NCBI GenBank assembly: GCA_021798655.1
Contig: JAJZFE010000374.1
Span: forward strand, 1 to 6,014
DNA: 6,014 nt
Direction: 5' to 3'
Source: Acidobacteriota bacterium
GTDB taxonomy: Bacteria; Acidobacteriota; Terriglobia; Terriglobales; Acidobacteriaceae
Below, in pieces: positions 1-5,727 of this stretch. The position numbers and the translations under genes were made by a program. The notes under the pieces were generated by a model. The model saw nothing but the letters and a program-made list of their open reading frames with translations. It made no database searches and was not told the DNA's origin. Positions within the stretch are counted from its first letter, which is position 1, and every line of letters starts with the position of its first letter.

Positions 1-889
1 CCTCGCGCTCCGCAACGACATCTCGCTGCTCCCGCAGTTCGCGTGGAAGATGATAGCTCTCCGCATCGCTCGGAAAGGTGTGCCCCGCGACATCATCGCG
101 GTACCGCTCGAGCGCATCAGTAAAGAAGGCCGCGCCGTCCGCGTAGCGGCGCGCAAACTTGGTCGGCGGCGAGAAGGTGAGATTGAACAGATCGTGGAAC
201 ACCAGGATCTGGCCATCGCAGCCAGGGCCCGCGCCAATTCCGATCGTGGGCACACCGGAGGATTTGGTAATCTCAGTCGCCACCTCCCGCGGAATCCCTT
301 CGAGCACAATCGCGACCGCCCCGGCGGCTTCCAACGCGAGAGCGTCGGCGCGCAGAATTTCAATCGCATCCACGGTTCGCCCCTGCACCCGATATCCCGA
401 CATGCGATGCACCGACTGCGGCGTGAGACCGATATGCGCGACGACCGAGATCTCGGCGTCCGTCATACGCTGCACCAGTTCCACCCTGCTCCGTCCGCCT
501 TCCAGCTTCACCGCGTGCGCGCCCGCTTCCTTGATCAGTCGCGTAGCGTTGCGGATTCCATCGGCAATCGAAGCGTGATACGAACCGAAGGGCATGTCCG
601 CCACCAGGTACGCACGTCGCACGCCTCGGGCGACGGCTCGCGTATGGTGTACCATCTCGTCCATCGTGACCGGCAACGTTGTCTCATAGCCCAGCACGGC
701 CATGCCAACCGAGTCGCCGACCAGAATCAGGTCGATGCCAGCCTGATCGACCAGGCGCGCTGTAGGGTAGTCGTACGCTGTCAGCGCAGTCACTGCGCGG
801 CCAGCACGTTTCATCTCGAGGAGGGTTTGCGCGGTCACCGGTTGGACGCGCGGGATAGCTCCGCTCTCGCGAAGTTGTGTAAGGCTCAT
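1..889 (-). CDS. panB: 3-methyl-2-oxobutanoate hydroxymethyltransferase (ketopantoate hydroxymethyltransferase), 3' end outside window
   Basis: PanB transfers a hydroxymethyl group from methylene-tetrahydrofolate to alpha-ketoisovalerate, giving ketopantoate, the first committed step of pantothenate and coenzyme A synthesis in the cytoplasm. My reading of the minus strand gives 296 codons from the ATG at 889 with no stop before the window edge. Family motifs appear in order: TALTAYDY near residue 34, GDSVGM (58-63) followed by VLGYETTLPVT, DMPFGSY (98-104), KLEGG (128-132), AHIGLTPQSVH (151-161), VLEGIP (195-200), TIGIGAG with CDGQ (215-226) and KFARRYADG. By family knowledge the metal-binding and catalytic positions correspond to D59, D98, E130 and E197, with K128 in the active site; all are present. 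A GGAGAG ribosome site at 894-899, four bases before the ATG, fixes the start. Family members are usually about 264-290 residues, so the gene must be near its end, with a slightly long charged tail. It is divergent from the glutaredoxin-like gene. Confidence 0.96.
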   Translation of the reverse strand, partial: MSLTQLRESGAIPRVQPVTAQTLLEMKRAGRAVTALTAYDYPTARLVDQAGIDLILVGDSVGMAVLGYETTLPVTMDEMVHHTRAVARGVRRAYLVADMPFGSYHASIADGIRNATRLIKEAGAHAVKLEGGRSRVELVQRMTDAEISVVAHIGLTPQSVHRMSGYRVQGRTVDAIEILRADALALEAAGAVAIVLEGIPREVATEITKSSGVPTIGIGAGPGCDGQILVFHDLFNLTFSPPTKFARRYADGAAFFTDALERYRDDVAGHTFPSDAESYHLPRELREQRDVVAERE

Positions 890-893
890 GGTT

Positions 894-899
894 CTCTCC
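894..899 (-). promoter_or_regulatory. Ribosome binding site of panB
   Basis: On the minus strand GGAGAG lies four bases upstream of the ATG at 889. It is a near-consensus Shine-Dalgarno sequence and supports that start over any alternative. Confidence 0.75.
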
Positions 900-944
900 A
901 GTGCCGCTCCGCATAGCCGCCGCGGATGAGGCCCGAACAACGCC

Positions 945-952
945 AGTATAGA
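945..952. promoter_or_regulatory. Possible overlapping -10 elements for the divergent panB and glutaredoxin-like genes
   Basis: The gap between the two divergent genes (890-990) is GC-rich except for AGTATAGA at 945-952. On the minus strand 945-950 reads TATACT, a good -10 match that would give panB a leader of about 50 bases. On the plus strand 947-952 reads TATAGA, which would give the glutaredoxin-like gene a leader of about 30 bases. I see no convincing -35 hexamer at normal spacing on either strand, so this is a guess based on the -10 alone. Confidence 0.3.
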
Positions 953-990
953 CCTTCCCCCCAACCCCCTGCATCGGCGACAATCAAGAG

Positions 991-1248
991 ATGGAGCTTC
1001 TTGTCTATTCAGCCGACTGGTGTCGCGACTGCCGCGAGGCCAAGCGCTTTCTCGCCCAGCACTCGATCCCCTTCACAGAGATCAACATCGAAAAGACCCC
1101 CGGCGCCGCCGAGCAGGTCATCGCCCACACCGGCAAGCGTGCCATCCCGCAGTTCGTGCTCGACGGCAAGTGGATTCAGCCCTACAAACCCGGACGCGGC
1201 TTTCTCCACGCCGAAATGTCCGAGCTATTCGGCGTCGCCCAACCATAA
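991..1248 (+). CDS. Small glutaredoxin-like / NrdH-type thiol-disulfide oxidoreductase
   Basis: This 85-residue protein has the size and layout of a minimal thioredoxin-fold glutaredoxin. It opens with a beta strand (LLVYSADW) leading into the redox motif CRDC at residues 11-14, preceded by Trp10. A second strand (FTEINIE) follows, then the cis-proline loop KRAIPQFVLDGKW, which in this family lies opposite the active cysteines and helps bind the substrate. Both cysteines are present, so dithiol disulfide reduction is plausible. The natural electron donor (glutathione, thioredoxin reductase or another thiol) cannot be read from the sequence. There is no well-spaced ribosome site: AAGAG directly abuts the ATG. 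The start is still convincing because the first beta strand begins at residue 3. The gene stands alone, divergent from panB and ending 31 bases from the convergent CLC stop codon; I see no clear terminator hairpin in that gap. Confidence 0.87.
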   Translation: MELLVYSADWCRDCREAKRFLAQHSIPFTEINIEKTPGAAEQVIAHTGKRAIPQFVLDGKWIQPYKPGRGFLHAEMSELFGVAQP

Positions 1249-1279
1249 TTGCCCCGCTCCAACAGCCCCGCCGCAGGAA

Positions 1280-3178
1280 TCAGTCGTTCTCGTCGAACTC
1301 CTCCGAAGCCCTGGTTCCCCCGGCAGCATCGCCCGCGTGTCGCACGGCCGTGCCATCGGACGAGCCAAACGGCCAGCGCAGGCGCAGAATCCGCTCGCGA
1401 TCCCCTTCGCGGTGGGCCTCTTCGCTGCGTCCCTTCAGCAGGTCGCTGATCGTCATGATTCCCAGCAACTTCCCGTCCGCGCTCACCACCGGATAGGACG
1501 TCAGCTTCGATTCTGCCATCGACATCGCACAACTGCGCAGCGTCGTCATCGGAGGAATCGTCTTCGGATCGCGGTTCGCGTCCTGCGCCAGCGGAACCGA
1601 CAGGTCGTCCTTGCGCGCGGCCGCAGTCAACTGCGAGCGCGTCAGCGTCCCCGTCATCCGGCCCTCGTTGTCCACCAGCGGAAAAATCCGCTGCCAGTGC
1701 GACCACGCCTCGCCTCCGCGCTGCTCCATCTTGCCCAGCCAGTCAGCGGCATCCTTGCGTGTGGCGTTCTCCGGCAGCGCAAAAACACTGGTATGCATCG
1801 CCTTCGACACAAGAATGGTTTCGAGCGGGTCAACGCCGAACTCCCGGCTCAGGTGCAGGCCGCGCCGGCTCAGCCCCTCCGTCAGCATCGACCGTGGCAT
1901 CACCAGCACGCTGACCGCATACGCCGCAATGCACGACAACAGCACCGGCAGCATCAGCCCGCCATTATGCGTCAACTCCAGCGCCAGCATCGCCGACGTC
2001 AACGGTGCTCCGATCGCCGCCGACAGCACCGACGTCATCCCCACCAGCACCCACGCCCCGGTCGTCATCACCGGCATCAGATGCCCCATCGCTCCGCCCA
2101 GCGCTCCTCCGATCACCAGCAACGGCGCCAGAATACTGCCTGCCGTATTTGACCCCAGCGAGAACGCCCAGATAAGGCTCTTCACAATCAAAATGCCTGC
2201 CAGCAACTTCCACCCCACGTCGCCTGAGATCATCTGCTGCATCACGCTGTAGCCCACCCCCAGCGCCTTCGGAAACACCCACCCGCCCAGCCCGATGCCC
2301 AACCCGCCAATCGCCGGCCACCACATCCAGTGGATCGGCAGACGCTCAAACATGCGCTCAAAGAAGTACACCGCCTTGCTCAGCCCCGTGGCCACAAAGG
2401 CCGCAACAATCCCCAGCGCCAGCGCGCCCAGCATCGCCGAGTGATACACCGGTGCCCCCGTCGGAACCATCTGCAAAAGACTATGCGGCCCCAGCAGCAG
2501 ACGCCGCACCGTGCCCGCCACCACGCACGCAATCGCCACCGGCACCAGCGCCCGCGGCTTCCACTCAAACAGCAATAACTCCACCGCCAGCAGCGTCGCG
2601 GACATAGGGCAGTTGAACGTCGCCGCAATACCCGCCGCCGCCCCTGCGACCATCAGCACCGTCCGCTCCGATCCGCTCACCGGCAGCAGTTGGCCGACGA
2701 TGCTGCCCACCGCCCCGCCCGTCATAATCACCGGCCCCTCAGCGCCAAACGGTCCCCCCGAACCAATCGCAATCGCCGTCGCCACCGGCTTCAGAATCGC
2801 CACGCGCGGCTGCACCTTGCCGTCGTTGAAGACGATCGTTTCCACCGCCTCCGGCATACCGTGACCCCGCACCTTGGGCGAGAGATACCGTGCAATCAAG
2901 CCCACCAGCACTCCGCCGAGAATCGGCATCGGCACCAGCCACCAGTGCCTGCCCGCCTGCCACGGATCACGGCTCACAAAGCTCCATTGCCGGAAATAAA
3001 ACAGGTTGGTGAAGAGCGCAATCATCTCCAGCAGTGCCCAGGCCAACAACGCACTCACTGCTCCCAGCACCGCTGCCACGGCACTCGTATATAAAATTCG
3101 GCTGTCGGCGGAGTAGTCCCGCAGCATGCTCGCCGGTTCCGATGTCTTCAACGTACGATGCTCCTCAATGGGACCCAT
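1280..3178 (-). CDS. CLC-family chloride channel/antiporter with C-terminal CBS domain pair
   Basis: This is an inner-membrane CLC anion transport protein, 632 residues from the ATG at 3178. The membrane part spans roughly residues 25-435 with many hydrophobic helices. Filter motifs appear in CLC order: GHGMP (105-109), GAEGP (145-149) with the gating glutamate at 147, FNCP with E200 (188-200), GSNTAGSILAP (342-352) and GAPLTSAMLALELT near 390. Two CBS domains follow, about 458-520 and 529-584; in other proteins these often sense adenine nucleotides. A short acidic tail ends the protein. Compared with E. coli ClcA, the GSGIP serine is His, the internal proton glutamate (E203) is Leu, and the central tyrosine is apparently Leu432, so the ion and the channel-or-exchanger mode are open. 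It follows marR with a 14-base overlap. Alternative starts are TTG at 3151 behind a GAGGAG site, ATG at 3127, or ATG at 3226 (less likely, deep inside marR). Confidence 0.93.
   Translation of the reverse strand: MGPIEEHRTLKTSEPASMLRDYSADSRILYTSAVAAVLGAVSALLAWALLEMIALFTNLFYFRQWSFVSRDPWQAGRHWWLVPMPILGGVLVGLIARYLSPKVRGHGMPEAVETIVFNDGKVQPRVAILKPVATAIAIGSGGPFGAEGPVIMTGGAVGSIVGQLLPVSGSERTVLMVAGAAAGIAATFNCPMSATLLAVELLLFEWKPRALVPVAIACVVAGTVRRLLLGPHSLLQMVPTGAPVYHSAMLGALALGIVAAFVATGLSKAVYFFERMFERLPIHWMWWPAIGGLGIGLGGWVFPKALGVGYSVMQQMISGDVGWKLLAGILIVKSLIWAFSLGSNTAGSILAPLLVIGGALGGAMGHLMPVMTTGAWVLVGMTSVLSAAIGAPLTSAMLALELTHNGGLMLPVLLSCIAAYAVSVLVMPRSMLTEGLSRRGLHLSREFGVDPLETILVSKAMHTSVFALPENATRKDAADWLGKMEQRGGEAWSHWQRIFPLVDNEGRMTGTLTRSQLTAAARKDDLSVPLAQDANRDPKTIPPMTTLRSCAMSMAESKLTSYPVVSADGKLLGIMTISDLLKGRSEEAHREGDRERILRLRWPFGSSDGTAVRHAGDAAGGTRASEEFDEND
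3161..3166 (-). promoter_or_regulatory. Shine-Dalgarno sequence at the marR/CLC junction
   Basis: On the minus strand GAGGAG begins within the marR stop codon. It lies downstream of the ATG at 3178, so it cannot serve that start. It sits nine bases before an in-frame TTG at 3151, which it could serve, and 33 bases before the ATG at 3127. This makes TTG a real candidate for the CLC start, with translation coupled to termination on marR. Confidence 0.4.
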
Positions 3179-3608
3179 GTTCGACCACGTCCTGCAACTC
3201 ACGCAACGCCACGATGAGAGGTTCACACAGCGGCGCGAGTTCTCGCAGATGTTCCGCTACCAGCCGCTCCAGAATCTCAACGCCTTGCGGCGTCAACTGC
3301 ACCAGCGACCGCCGCAGGTCCGTCGGATCATTGTCCCTGCGGACCAGGCCCGCTCGCTCAGCCCGATCCACCAGTTCCACCGTGCTGTTGTGGCGCAGAA
3401 TCATGCGCTCCGCAAGATACGTAATCGACGCCTGCTGATCCGCAGGCATCGCAGCAATCACCTGCATCAACTGATATTGCTGTGCCGGAATCCCGCAGTG
3501 CTCGGATGCCATCTCGCTGAAATTCAGAAACTTACGCATCTGAAATCGAAACTCCGCCAGGCTCTTCAGCCTGAGTTGCGCTTTCTCCACGTCGGTCGAA
3601 TCACTCAT
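3165..3608 (-). CDS. MarR-family winged helix-turn-helix transcriptional regulator
   Basis: A 147-residue cytoplasmic DNA-binding protein of typical MarR length. The helix-turn-helix spans about residues 61-88 (SITYLAERMI, then LRHNSTVELVDRAERAGLV). It is followed by the wing, DPTDLRRSLVQLTPQG (94-109), the MarR-type D-x-R-R hairpin. The N- and C-terminal helices should form the dimer interface, as in the family. The inducing ligand cannot be predicted. Cysteines occur at 38 and 128, but not at the N-terminal position used for peroxide sensing in OhrR. I chose the ATG at 3608 because AAGGAA at 3615-3620 lies six bases upstream. An in-frame ATG two codons earlier would abut that site, and one at 3668 gives 20 extra residues unlike the family. 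The gene is co-directional with, and overlaps, the CLC gene, so controlling that transporter and itself is the simplest inference. Confidence 0.92.
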   Translation of the reverse strand: MSDSTDVEKAQLRLKSLAEFRFQMRKFLNFSEMASEHCGIPAQQYQLMQVIAAMPADQQASITYLAERMILRHNSTVELVDRAERAGLVRRDNDPTDLRRSLVQLTPQGVEILERLVAEHLRELAPLCEPLIVALRELQDVVEHGSH

Positions 3609-3614
3609 GGGCAT

Positions 3615-3627
3615 TTCCTTTATTATA
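3615..3627 (-). promoter_or_regulatory. Ribosome binding site of marR and an adjoining TATAAT box
   Basis: On the minus strand a perfect TATAAT (3622-3627) is followed after one base by the ribosome site AAGGAA (3615-3620) and then the ATG at 3608. If TATAAT were the working -10, transcription would begin within or just after the ribosome site. The mRNA would then be almost leaderless, so the two elements probably do not both work. No good -35 is seen at 16-18 bases; TTGTGT at 3647-3652 is 19 bases away and matches only in TTG. Confidence 0.4.
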
Positions 3628-3666
3628 TCGCACAGCGACGTTTCCCACACAACCTCTTGCCCTGAC

Positions 3667-3682
3667 AACTAGTTACACTAAC
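3667..3682. promoter_or_regulatory. Overlapping inverted repeats, candidate MarR operator
   Basis: The spacer between marR and purB contains the perfect 8-base palindrome AACTAGTT (3667-3674). It overlaps GTTA-CAC-TAAC (3672-3682), a 4-base-arm inverted repeat. MarR proteins usually bind short AT-rich palindromes next to their own promoter, and this one lies about 40 bases upstream of the TATAAT box of marR. That it is the operator is inference; short palindromes also arise by chance. Confidence 0.35.
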
Positions 3683-3689
3683 GCTGGAC

Positions 3690-3703
3690 GATAAAAACTT
3701 ATC
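3690..3703. promoter_or_regulatory. Inverted repeat GATAA-4-TTATC in the marR/purB spacer
   Basis: GATAA and TTATC form perfect five-base arms around AAAC. The element is AT-rich in a GC-rich setting and lies 54 bases before the purB start and 82 bases before the marR start. It could be a regulator site for either gene. It is not a convincing terminator, because the arms are short and AT-only stems are weak. Confidence 0.3.
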
Positions 3704-3745
3704 CTCTTCCTCCGACGCCTCAACGTCAACGCGATAACCCCCTCA

Positions 3746-3751
3746 CCGGAG
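3746..3751 (+). promoter_or_regulatory. Ribosome binding site of purB
   Basis: CCGGAG, with a GGAG core, lies five bases before the ATG at 3757, which confirms the start at MIARYTRP. Confidence 0.6.
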
Positions 3752-3756
3752 CCCTC

Positions 3757-5055
3757 ATGATTGCCCGTTATACCCGGCCAGCAATGGCCGCCATCTGGTC
3801 CGAACAACGCAAGTACGAGAACTGGCTGCGAGTTGAAATTGCTGCCACCACCGCTCTGGCCCGCGCCGGCATGGTTCCTTCCTCAGCCGTCGAAGCCCTT
3901 CAACAGCGCGCCTCCTTCACCATCGAACGCATCCACGAGATCGAGGCTGAGACGCGCCACGACGTCCTCGCCTTCACCACCGCCGTGGCCGAGTCCGTCG
4001 GCCCCGAAGCCCGCTGGCTGCACTACGGCCTCACCTCCACCGACGTCGTCGACACCGCGCAGGGCCTGGCCTTCGTTCAGGCCTCCGCATTAATCCGCGA
4101 GGGCATCCTCCGGCTCCGCGACGTCCTGCGCAAGCGTGCAATCGAATTCCAGCACACCCCCATCATCGGCCGCACCCACGGCGTCCACGCCGAACCCACC
4201 ACCTTCGGCATGAAGCTGCTTCTCTGGTACGCCGAAATGGGCCGCAACCTCAAGCGCTTCGACGCCGCCGCAGAAGACATGCGCGTCGGCAAAATCTCCG
4301 GTGCAGTCGGCGCCTTTGGCAAACTCAAGCCAGAGCACGAGGCGGCCATTCTTGCAGAGCTTGGCCTCCAGCCCGCCCTCATCTCCACCCAGGTCCTCCA
4401 GCGCGACCGCCACGCAGCCTACATCGCCACGCTCTCCGTCCTCGGCTCAACACTGGACAAAATCGCCCTCGAGATTCGACACCTGCAGCGCACCGAAGTC
4501 CGCGAGGCCGAAGAGTTTTTCTCCGCGGGACAAAAGGGTTCCAGCGCCATGCCACACAAGCGCAATCCCATCACCTGCGAGAACATCTGCGGCCTCGCCC
4601 GCGTCATGCGTGGCAACGCGCAGGTAGCTCTCGAGAACGTCGCTCTCTGGCACGAGCGCGACATCTCGCACTCCTCCGCCGAGCGCGTCATTCTTCCCGA
4701 CACCACCATCCTCGCCGACTATCTGCTCGACCGCACCGCGACCCTCATTGAGCGTCTGCTGGTCTACCCTGCGCGCATGCTCAAAAATCTCGAGTCCACC
4801 AACGGCCTCGTCTTCAGCGGCCAGTTGCTCATCGATCTCGCCGCCGCCGGCATGAGCCGCGAAGACGCCTACCGCCTCGTTCAGGGCCACGCCATGAACG
4901 CCTGGACCAACGACCTCAACTATCGCGCCCTCATTGAAGCCGACCCCGAGATCCACCAGTGGCTCTCGCCGCAAAAGATCGCCGAAGCCTTCGACGTCCG
5001 CCGCCAACTCACCAACATCGACGAAGTTTTCGCGAGGGTTCTCGCCGAGGGCTGA
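3757..5055 (+). CDS. purB: Adenylosuccinate lyase
   Basis: PurB is a cytoplasmic homotetramer that removes fumarate from SAICAR and from adenylosuccinate, serving both the inosinate pathway and the last step to AMP. The 432-residue length is normal for the bacterial short form. The family signature GSSAMPHKRNP is at 261-271. Active-site residues fall at the positions known from the Bacillus subtilis enzyme: H68 (in TRHDV), H89 (LHYGLTSTD), H141 (GRTHGVHAEP), the signature-loop serines 262-263, K268 and E275. The N-terminus, MIARYTRPAMAAIWSE, matches the usual start of PurB. CCGGAG at 3746-3751, five bases before the ATG, supports the start. The gene opens a rightward group; the cysteine-cluster gene follows after 21 bases. 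No clear promoter hexamers are visible in the 148-base upstream spacer on this strand. Nothing is missing or broken. Confidence 0.98.
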   Translation: MIARYTRPAMAAIWSEQRKYENWLRVEIAATTALARAGMVPSSAVEALQQRASFTIERIHEIEAETRHDVLAFTTAVAESVGPEARWLHYGLTSTDVVDTAQGLAFVQASALIREGILRLRDVLRKRAIEFQHTPIIGRTHGVHAEPTTFGMKLLLWYAEMGRNLKRFDAAAEDMRVGKISGAVGAFGKLKPEHEAAILAELGLQPALISTQVLQRDRHAAYIATLSVLGSTLDKIALEIRHLQRTEVREAEEFFSAGQKGSSAMPHKRNPITCENICGLARVMRGNAQVALENVALWHERDISHSSAERVILPDTTILADYLLDRTATLIERLLVYPARMLKNLESTNGLVFSGQLLIDLAAAGMSREDAYRLVQGHAMNAWTNDLNYRALIEADPEIHQWLSPQKIAEAFDVRRQLTNIDEVFARVLAEG

Positions 5056-5076
5056 TCCCGTCCTCCTGCCTTCGCG

Positions 5077-5667
5077 ATGCCTGACCTGTTCCCCATCCTC
5101 GACGCCGCGCTCGCCTCAACCGCCGAGCGCTCAGGCCACTGGCTCGCCTGCAAGCCCGGCTGCCACCAGTGCTGCGTCGGCGTCTTCGCCATCTCGCAAC
5201 TCGATGCGCACAACCTGCGCGAGGCCCTGTCACTGGCAGACCCCATCGTCGCGGATCGCATCCGCACCCGCGCCGCGGCCTCGCGCGCACGCCTCACTCC
5301 GGATCTCCCCGGCGATCCCGCCACCGGCCTGCTCTTCACCCAGCCCCACCACGAAGCCGCCTTCACCGACTTCGCCAACGACGAGCCCTGCCCCGTCCTC
5401 GATCCTGCCACCGGAACCTGCGATCTCTACGCCTCCCGTCCCGTGCCGTGCCGCACCTTCGGCCCGCCCGTGCGCGACGAAGACGGCCATCTCACCGTCT
5501 GTGAACTCTGCTTCGTGGACGCTCCCGAGCAAGAGGTCGAGCGCTGCGAGATGGACCAAACCTGGCGCCCGCTCGAAGACGAATTAATCACCGCCGCCGA
5601 GCAATCATCCGGCCTGCACGGCCCGACCCTCATCGCCTTCGCGCTATCGACTCACCCCCGGCGCTGA
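5077..5667 (+). CDS. YkgJ-type cysteine-cluster protein (putative zinc/iron-chelate binding)
   Basis: A 196-residue soluble protein with ten cysteines. The N-terminal cluster is C25-x3-C29-x2-C32-C33 (CKPGCHQCC). The central group is C105 (EPCPVLDPATGTC), C115 and C125 within LYASRPVPCRTFG. A last group is C142, C145 and C157. The spacing and the CDLYASRPVPCRTFG segment are typical of the YkgJ/UPF0153 family, thought to bind a zinc or iron centre. The biochemical role of most members is not established, so I assign none. There is no signal peptide or membrane helix. The start, 21 bases after the purB stop, lacks a clear ribosome site, so translational coupling or read-through ribosomes are likely. 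The N-terminal cluster begins only at residue 25, so a slightly later start would not damage the domain, but I see no better candidate. Confidence 0.85.
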   Translation: MPDLFPILDAALASTAERSGHWLACKPGCHQCCVGVFAISQLDAHNLREALSLADPIVADRIRTRAAASRARLTPDLPGDPATGLLFTQPHHEAAFTDFANDEPCPVLDPATGTCDLYASRPVPCRTFGPPVRDEDGHLTVCELCFVDAPEQEVERCEMDQTWRPLEDELITAAEQSSGLHGPTLIAFALSTHPRR

Positions 5668-5699
5668 GCTTCGCTGCGACAAATCCGCACCGACGAGCA

Positions 5700-5719
5700 A
5701 GAACGTTCTGCGAGATAAT
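5700..5719 (+). promoter_or_regulatory. Putative ubiX promoter with a palindrome beside the -10
   Basis: GATAAT at 5714-5719 matches five of six -10 consensus bases. Its last base is nine positions before the A of the ubiX ATG (eight bases between), so transcription would begin about two bases before the start codon. Four bases upstream of it is the perfect 10-base palindrome AGAACGTTCT (5700-5709), which occupies the -35/-10 spacer and could bind a repressor. I see no -35 hexamer at normal spacing, so the promoter call is tentative. Confidence 0.35.
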
Positions 5720-5727
5720 CAAAATCT

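Noticed and set aside
50..916. Plus-strand open frame of 288 codons opposite panB
   Set aside because: It mirrors the panB codons exactly out of phase, has Arg/His-rich composition and no recognisable motif. The minus-strand panB motifs are unambiguous.
1249..1279. Possible bidirectional terminator between the convergent glutaredoxin-like and CLC genes
   Set aside because: The 31-base gap has no stem of useful length and no T-run on either strand.
926..2152. Long plus-strand open frame (408 codons) overlapping the glutaredoxin-like gene and opposite the CLC gene
   Set aside because: Its product is Arg/Pro/His/Gln-rich low-complexity sequence with no domain. It arises because G/C-ended codons on the opposite strand rarely create stops. 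The CLC frame has clear family motifs throughout.
3609..3668. Upstream ATG at 3668 as the marR start
   Set aside because: It would add 20 residues without family similarity, would place the TATAAT and ribosome site inside the gene, and has no ribosome site of its own.
3721..3731. Direct repeat CAACG-T-CAACG just upstream of purB
   Set aside because: Five-base repeats are expected by chance in this composition and there is no third copy or supporting context.
4447..5007. Minus-strand open frame of 186 codons inside purB
   Set aside because: It is Gly/Val/Glu-rich shadow sequence opposite a fully conserved enzyme, with no motif.
5700..5709. AGAACGTTCT as a possible SOS (LexA) box
   Set aside because: Known LexA boxes of the GAAC/GTTC type have a four-base spacer between half sites. 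Here the half sites abut, and ubiX is not an SOS gene.
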